Below are positions 23,492 through 28,180 of a stretch of 28,180 nt of DNA, piece by piece. Every line of letters starts with the position of its first letter. Position 1 is the stretch's first letter. This DNA is from JBFJVZ01 sp041623895 (GTDB lineage Bacteria > Planctomycetota > Planctomycetia > Pirellulales > Pirellulaceae), in assembly GCA_041623895.1 (NCBI GenBank), contig JBFJVZ010000040.1:1-28180 (forward strand). The letters are read 5' to 3'. Both the position numbers and the translations under genes were made by a program. A model generated the notes under the pieces. It was not told the origin of the DNA. It did not search any database and worked only from the letters and a program-made list of their open reading frames with translations.

Positions 23492-23691
23492 TACAGATTT
23501 CCGAGAGTTATCGTTCCATCAGCAGGCTGGAAAAAACGCAAGTACGGGCCGCCAAGAACCCACGTGAATTTCGCCATCGGGGGATTTACAGTTTGCATCG
23601 ACACCATGGCGATTCGCATTGCAATCAGAAGATATAAGCCGAAAACGCTGTGCCACCCGCATAATTGCCGCCCAAAATCAGTCGTTCGCAA
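23491..23691 (-). CDS. Possible small ORF coupled to the Tsx-like gene
   Basis: A 66-codon frame opening at a TTG; in-frame ATG codons allow 42 residues or fewer. It ends TAATG, sharing bases with the ATG of the Tsx-like gene, the arrangement of translational coupling. The sequence has a short hydrophobic run (GLYLLIAMRIAMV) and an aromatic, glycine-rich end (TWVLGGPYLRFFQPADGTIT) that does not look random. I recognise no family. It could be a leader peptide, a short membrane protein or the 3' remnant of a lost gene. No Shine-Dalgarno is evident. Confidence 0.3.
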   Translation of the reverse strand: MRTTDFGRQLCGWHSVFGLYLLIAMRIAMVSMQTVNPPMAKFTWVLGGPYLRFFQPADGTITLGNL

Positions 23692-23810
23692 GCGGATGGC
23701 AAATTGTCAGCCAATTGCATACGTTGCGATTGCTGAGTTCGCTTGAGCATTCTGCTAGCATTAGAGGCGAGAAGCCCGCTCAATCTTTTCGGCATCGCTG
23801 CAGCTGACTA

Positions 23811-26387
23811 ATGAAATCGCAAGTGAAATCGTTGACGCAAACCTTTGGCGTTGCCGCGATTTACTTTTTCGCTGCCGTGTTGGGAATGAAGATGGGCGTT
23901 GCTAGCGGCAACATTTCTCCTGTCTGGCCGGCAACCGGCATAGCGATCGCGGCGGTCTATCTTGGCGGTTATCGCTTGGCATGGGGCGTGTGGTTGGGTG
24001 GACTTTGCTTTGAGATTTACACCGGCGCACCTTGGATCGCGTGTCTAGGTGCGCCGATTGCAAACATGCTGGAGCCGATCGTCGCCGTTTATTTGATGCG
24101 GCAATATGCGGGTGATACTGCTTTACTTTCCAGCAGGTTCAGCGTCATCAAGTATTTCGTTTTTGCCGGGATATTGGCGCCGGCATTAAGCGCTACGATC
24201 GGTGTTGCAAGTATGTGTGCGGGCGACCTTGGTCAGTGGGATCAGTACCCTTCCCTTTGGAGGACCTGGTGGTTAGGCAACATTATGGGAGCGGTCGTGG
24301 TTGCTCCCGCGATTCTGGTTTGGACCGAGCCTTTGGAAGAGCGGCCCACACGCAGGCGGCTCTTCGAAGGTGGCTTATTGGTCGTTCTCTTGGTGCTCAC
24401 CTCACTGTTCATTTTCGTTTCGGGAATGCAATTGATTGGTTGGGACGGCAACGCGCCTGTGGCAATTTTTTGCATGCCGCTTGTCATCTGGGCAGCCCTG
24501 CGGTTCCAGCGGCATGGCTCGGTTACGGCAACGATTATCATCTGTACGATTGCCATTTTCGCGACGATCAGGGAGCTTGGCCCGTTCTTTCTGCACAAGA
24601 GTGACGGTGACAGTGTCGTTCAGTCACTGTTGTTATTGCAGTCATTCATGGGCGTCGTGGCAATGACAGGTCTCGCTTTGGCTGCTGTGGTGTCGGAGCG
24701 AAACCGGGGAGAGCGGGCGTTGCAAAAATCGCATCATGAACTCGAGCGTAAAGTTGAGTCGCGTACGGCGGAGCTACAAATCGCCAAGGAAGCAGCCGAA
24801 GCCGCCAACAAGTCCAAGGGGGAGTTCTTGGCGAATATGAGCCATGAGATTCGCACACCGATGAATGGCATCATCGGCATGACCGACATCCTATTGAATA
24901 CGGAGTTGACGCCGGAGCAGCGCGAGTATCAGACGATCGTCCAGCGTTCGGCCGACGCATTGCTGAGTTTGCTGAACGACATTCTCGACTTCTCAAAAAT
25001 TGAGGCCGGAAAACTCGATTTGGAAGAAGTCGATTTTGAACTTCGCGATGCAATCGCCGACGCGTTGCAAACGATTGCCGTCAAGGCTTCCGACAAAGGA
25101 ATTGAACTCGCCTGTCACGTTGCTGCAGACGTACCCGATGATCTGATTGGCGATCCCACGCGGTTTAGACAAGTGATCGTGAATCTTGCCGGGAACGGCA
25201 TTAAGTTCACCGAGCACGGCGAAGTCGTAGTCGAAGTCCGACTTGAATCGCGAAACGAGGATTCGGTCCGAATGCACGTGGCGGTTCGTGATACTGGGAT
25301 CGGCATACCCATCGATAAACAAACCAAGGTCTTCGAATCGTTCTCACAGGCGGATGCGACCACCACGCGACATTACGGCGGAACCGGACTCGGCCTCGCG
25401 ATCTCCATGAACCTGGTTCGCATGATGGGAGGTCGCTTGTGGGTGGAAAGCGAGGAAGGCGTCGGCAGCATTTTCCAATTCACCGCTGAATTCAGAATTG
25501 GGCAGCCTAAAGAGGCAACGGCCGTTCCCGGGTCGTTGAAAGATATCGCGGCGTTGGTCGTTGACGATAACAAAACGAATCGCATGATCTTTCAGGAAAT
25601 GCTATTCGGTTGGGGCATGAAGCCGACGCTTGTCGAAGGCGGTAAACAGGCCTTGGAAGCCTTGCGCCGCGCCGCAGCCGAGGGCAGACCTTTCCCGCTA
25701 GTACTCACTGACGCCATGATGCCGGCAATGGATGGGTTTGAGCTTGCGGAAAAGATCAAGGCTGACCCGCAACTCTCATCGACGCACGTGCTGATGATTT
25801 CTTCGGCAGGGAATTCCCACGATTTGTCCCGCAGTCGGGAGGTGGGGATTTCGCGTTGTCTTCCCAAACCGGTGAAGCAATCGAGCTTGCTGGATGCGAT
25901 CACCCGACAACTCGGAGTCATTGTGGACGCCGACGTGTTGCACGTGGAATCAGCCCAGAAAACGACTGACGCTAGATCTTTGCATTTGTTGTTGGCCGAG
26001 GACGGGTTGGTCAATCAGAAAGTAGCGACACGCTTTCTTGAACAATTGGGACATCACGTTACGCTAGCAGAAAATGGCCGCGAGGCAGTTGAGCTTTGGG
26101 AGCAAGGATCGTTCGATGCCGTGTTGATGGACGTGCAGATGCCGGAATTGGACGGGTTTCAGGCAACCGCTGAAATTCGTCGCCGGGAACGGGCGGTTTC
26201 CAATCGAACTCCGATCATCGCCATGACAGCCCACGCGATGAAAGGCGACAAAGAACGCTGTCTCAACGCGGGCATGGATGGCTACGTTTCCAAACCGATC
26301 AGGGTCACGCAACTTGAAGAAGCATTGAAGGGAATCGTACCACGGGACGAAACGAAGACTCAGGAAATCGATCGACTGAAGAATTAA
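23811..26387 (+). CDS. MASE1 hybrid histidine kinase with two receiver domains
   Basis: An 858-residue hybrid sensor kinase. Residues about 10-295 are an eight-helix MASE1 membrane sensor (GNISPVWPATGIAIAAVYLG, VWLGGLCFEI, WLGNIMGAVVVAPAILVW). A coiled coil (about 300-335) leads into HisKA with phosphorylated His345 (FLANMSHEIRTPMNG), the ATPase domain with N-box near 458-463, DTGIGIP (494-500) and GGTGLGLAI (523-531). Receiver 1 (about 578-700) has Asp585-586, Asp634 (LTDAMMPAMDGF) and Lys686; receiver 2 (about 724-845) has Glu730-Asp731, Asp774 (LMDVQMPELDGF) and a C-terminal SKP Lys. The D/E acidic pair and target Asp are intact in both, so both may be active. No output or HPt domain is present, so phosphate should pass to a separate partner. 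The ligand is unknown. No Shine-Dalgarno is seen. Confidence 0.95.
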   Translation: MKSQVKSLTQTFGVAAIYFFAAVLGMKMGVASGNISPVWPATGIAIAAVYLGGYRLAWGVWLGGLCFEIYTGAPWIACLGAPIANMLEPIVAVYLMRQYAGDTALLSSRFSVIKYFVFAGILAPALSATIGVASMCAGDLGQWDQYPSLWRTWWLGNIMGAVVVAPAILVWTEPLEERPTRRRLFEGGLLVVLLVLTSLFIFVSGMQLIGWDGNAPVAIFCMPLVIWAALRFQRHGSVTATIIICTIAIFATIRELGPFFLHKSDGDSVVQSLLLLQSFMGVVAMTGLALAAVVSERNRGERALQKSHHELERKVESRTAELQIAKEAAEAANKSKGEFLANMSHEIRTPMNGIIGMTDILLNTELTPEQREYQTIVQRSADALLSLLNDILDFSKIEAGKLDLEEVDFELRDAIADALQTIAVKASDKGIELACHVAADVPDDLIGDPTRFRQVIVNLAGNGIKFTEHGEVVVEVRLESRNEDSVRMHVAVRDTGIGIPIDKQTKVFESFSQADATTTRHYGGTGLGLAISMNLVRMMGGRLWVESEEGVGSIFQFTAEFRIGQPKEATAVPGSLKDIAALVVDDNKTNRMIFQEMLFGWGMKPTLVEGGKQALEALRRAAAEGRPFPLVLTDAMMPAMDGFELAEKIKADPQLSSTHVLMISSAGNSHDLSRSREVGISRCLPKPVKQSSLLDAITRQLGVIVDADVLHVESAQKTTDARSLHLLLAEDGLVNQKVATRFLEQLGHHVTLAENGREAVELWEQGSFDAVLMDVQMPELDGFQATAEIRRRERAVSNRTPIIAMTAHAMKGDKERCLNAGMDGYVSKPIRVTQLEEALKGIVPRDETKTQEIDRLKN

Positions 26388-26418
26388 ACTGCGGAATCAC
26401 TCCAACCAGCTAGCCAAC

Positions 26419-27864
26419 ATGAAACGCGCCGTCTACACGTCATACCTGATCCTGTGCTTGATATCCGCTGCCAACGCCGACGATCGTCCCAATATCATCT
26501 TCTTGATGGCGGATGATCAATGCACCTATTCGATGGGCTGTTACGGGACGCCGAATGTTAAAACACCGAACCTTGATCAACTCGCTCGCGACGGGATGGT
26601 CTTTGACAATCATTACGACACCACGGCGATCTGCATGGCCAGTCGCGCCAACGTGGTGACCGGGATGTACGAGTACAAAACGGGCTGCAATTTTGAACAT
26701 GGCGCTTTGCTGAATCAGCATTGGCAAAAGTCGTATCCCATTCTGTTACGCAAAGCCGGGTATCAGACGGCGTTTGCCGGCAAGATCGGTTTCGAGGTCG
26801 CGGAGCAGCCAGGCCGCAAAGGTGTTTTGCCGGAAAGCGACTTCGATCTTTGGGGCGCCGGTCCGGGGCAGACGTCGTACGACACCAAGAAGAACAAGTC
26901 GATGGCCAGGTATGCGGACGAGTATCCGCATTCCACGCTGTCCTATGGTGCCTTTGGCCGTGACTTCGTCTTGGACGCAGCCAGAAAAGATGCGCCGTAT
27001 TGCCTATCGATTAGCTTCAAAGCGCCGCACAAACCGGCCACGCCCGATCCTCGTTTTGATGATGTCTACGCGGGTCAAAAGTTCACCAAGCCAAAAAACT
27101 TCGGCCGCGAAAACGGTGAACATTTTTCACTGCAAAGCCGCCAGGGTCGCCAGTACGAACGATTCCATGGCTGGAACTACAGCGACAAATACGATGAGGT
27201 GATGGCGGCGTATTACCAGCAGATCTATGGCATCGATGTGGCGGTCGGCATGATCCGAAAGGCAGTGACCGAAAGTGGCGAAGCAGACAAGACAGTCATT
27301 ATCTACACGTCCGACAACGGGTTTCTGTGCGGGTCGCACGGCTACGGATCAAAGGTACTGCCTTACGAAGAAGCATCCCGCGTGCCGCTGATTGTGTTTG
27401 ACCCCAGGCATTCCAACAGCGGCCAGCAACTGCGCTGCGCGGCGTTGACCGGGAACATTGATTTTGCGCCCACGATCCTGGCGCTCGCCGGTATTGAAAT
27501 CCCCAGCAATGTGGATGGCAAGAGTCTGATCGGGCTGTACGACGATCCCGAGTCCAATATTCACGATGCGTTGTCCCTGATCAATGTTTGGGGACCGCAG
27601 AAAGTACACAGCCTGGCCGTCCTGACGGGTGATTGGAAGTACGTCAATTGGCCGTATCAGAACGACGATTTTGTCCGCACGGAAGAACTTTTTGACTTGA
27701 AGAACGATCGCTTGGAACTCAAGAATCTGGCGAGTGAGAAGTCCGCGGAAAGCCAATTGAAGCTGCTGCGGGAAGTCTATGATCGAGCGGTCGACCACTG
27801 GAAAGAAAACGCGGTACCCTATCACAATTATCAGAAGTTCGGCGATTGGTTTGCGCGAGAATAA
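26419..27864 (+). CDS. Sulfatase (S1 family, formylglycine type), CMASR
   Basis: A 481-residue exported sulfatase. A signal peptide (1-20, ending SAANA) is followed by RPNIIFLMADDQ with metal-binding Asp32-Asp33, the modification site CMASRANVVTG with Cys72 to be converted to formylglycine, and the second metal motif YTSDNGFLCGSHGYGSK. The site has Ala where the aerobic consensus C-x-P-S-R has Pro; C-x-A-S-R is also accepted. The C-terminal part (HSLAVLTGDWKYVNWPYQND, then FDLKNDRLELKNLA) is typical of planctomycete sulfatases. It removes sulfate esters from an unknown, probably carbohydrate, substrate outside the cytoplasm. The ATG at 26419 follows the kinase stop by 31 bases; a second sulfatase follows after 72 bases. 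Confidence 0.95.
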   Translation: MKRAVYTSYLILCLISAANADDRPNIIFLMADDQCTYSMGCYGTPNVKTPNLDQLARDGMVFDNHYDTTAICMASRANVVTGMYEYKTGCNFEHGALLNQHWQKSYPILLRKAGYQTAFAGKIGFEVAEQPGRKGVLPESDFDLWGAGPGQTSYDTKKNKSMARYADEYPHSTLSYGAFGRDFVLDAARKDAPYCLSISFKAPHKPATPDPRFDDVYAGQKFTKPKNFGRENGEHFSLQSRQGRQYERFHGWNYSDKYDEVMAAYYQQIYGIDVAVGMIRKAVTESGEADKTVIIYTSDNGFLCGSHGYGSKVLPYEEASRVPLIVFDPRHSNSGQQLRCAALTGNIDFAPTILALAGIEIPSNVDGKSLIGLYDDPESNIHDALSLINVWGPQKVHSLAVLTGDWKYVNWPYQNDDFVRTEELFDLKNDRLELKNLASEKSAESQLKLLREVYDRAVDHWKENAVPYHNYQKFGDWFARE

Positions 27865-27936
27865 TCGTGCACCGGCTCTCCCACCGAACTTTGTTTCGAC
27901 ATGCCCGGCGGCAGCCGGTCCAACAGGGAATTGACC

Positions 27937-28180
27937 ATGCTGATCCGCAGCGCACTCCTCTTGATCTTCATGTTCGCGACGGTCGCGACGGCGGCCAAGC
28001 CCAACATCATCGTGATCTATACCGATGACCAAGGCTATGGCGACGCCAGTTGTTTGAATCCCGATGCCAAATTCAAAACGCCCAATTTGGATCGGTTGGC
28101 CGCCGAAGGTGTTACGTTCACCGACGCGCATTGCAGCGACACCGTGTGTACACCTTCGCGATACGGGCTGCTAACGGGCA
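27937..28180 (+). CDS. Sulfatase (S1 family), 5' part, runs off the window
   Basis: 81 codons visible of an expected 450-500. A signal peptide (LLLIFMFATVATAA) is followed by KPNIIVIYTDDQGYGDASCL with the metal-binding Asp pair, TPNLDRLAAEGVTFTDAHCS, and the site CTPSRYGLLTG with the classical C-x-P-S-R formylglycine motif. The frame is open to the last base of the window. The ATG at 27937 has AGGGAA eight bases before it. It lies in line with the preceding sulfatase, so the two probably form a desulfation operon. Confidence 0.93.
   Translation, partial: MLIRSALLLIFMFATVATAAKPNIIVIYTDDQGYGDASCLNPDAKFKTPNLDRLAAEGVTFTDAHCSDTVCTPSRYGLLTG

Noticed and set aside
27349..28131. 260-residue open frame antisense to the sulfatases
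   Set aside because: Both sulfatases are certain on the plus strand and the antisense frame has no motif.

Overview
The window looks like chromosomal DNA of a planctomycete, probably Pirellulaceae (Rhodopirellula-like). I infer this from family content, not from a search. The supporting features are a duplicated groEL flanking groES with dnaJ and grpE behind, two formylglycine-type sulfatases in a row, a Tat-exported hydroxypyruvate-isomerase-like protein, lipoproteins with LolA-like or thioredoxin-like folds, frequent GTG/TTG starts, many genes without a clear Shine-Dalgarno, and REP-type hairpin and REP-transposase debris.

Layout. 1-46: REP-like hairpin. 116-502: small three-helix membrane protein. 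545-3415 (minus): a HEAT-repeat membrane protein and a lipoprotein with a thioredoxin-like domain lacking CXXC. 3561-5359 (plus): a DUF2088/LarA-like protein coupled by TGATG to a zinc-ribbon Nudix hydrolase. 5360-6195: a ferritin-like gene with an upstream region full of inverted repeats, two of them resembling Fur boxes, and a strong terminator behind it. 6606-12747 (plus): the chaperone block groEL1-groES-groEL2 // dnaJ-grpE-fmdB-like, with a terminator between groEL2 and dnaJ. 12966-15698 (minus): a three-gene exported or carbohydrate-related operon (Tat isomerase-like, GH17-like lipoprotein, alpha/beta hydrolase). 15699-16298: no gene seen. 16299-17807: internalin-type LRR secreted protein. 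17937-18960 (minus): a decayed REP-associated transposase tail that overlaps the 3' end of a five-EF-hand exported protein. 19258-22281 (plus): mlaE-mlaF-mlaD lipid transporter. 22442-23491 (minus): Tsx-like outer-membrane channel, possibly with a coupled small upstream ORF. 23811-26387: MASE1 hybrid histidine kinase with two receiver domains. 26419-28180: two sulfatases, the second cut by the window edge.

How the parts work together. The chaperone block supplies two Hsp60 rings sharing one GroES, plus the DnaJ and GrpE partners of a DnaK encoded elsewhere. mlaEFD form the inner-membrane part of an envelope lipid transporter, without MlaB or MlaC here. The sulfatases and the GH17-like operon fit use of (sulfated) polysaccharides. 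I did not find a clearly new multi-gene defence or mobile system. The most interesting signals are the transposase remnant fused out of frame onto the EF-hand gene end, the inverted-repeat-rich ferritin promoter with altered ferritin ligands, the asymmetric GroEL pair, and the GH17-like lipoprotein operon.
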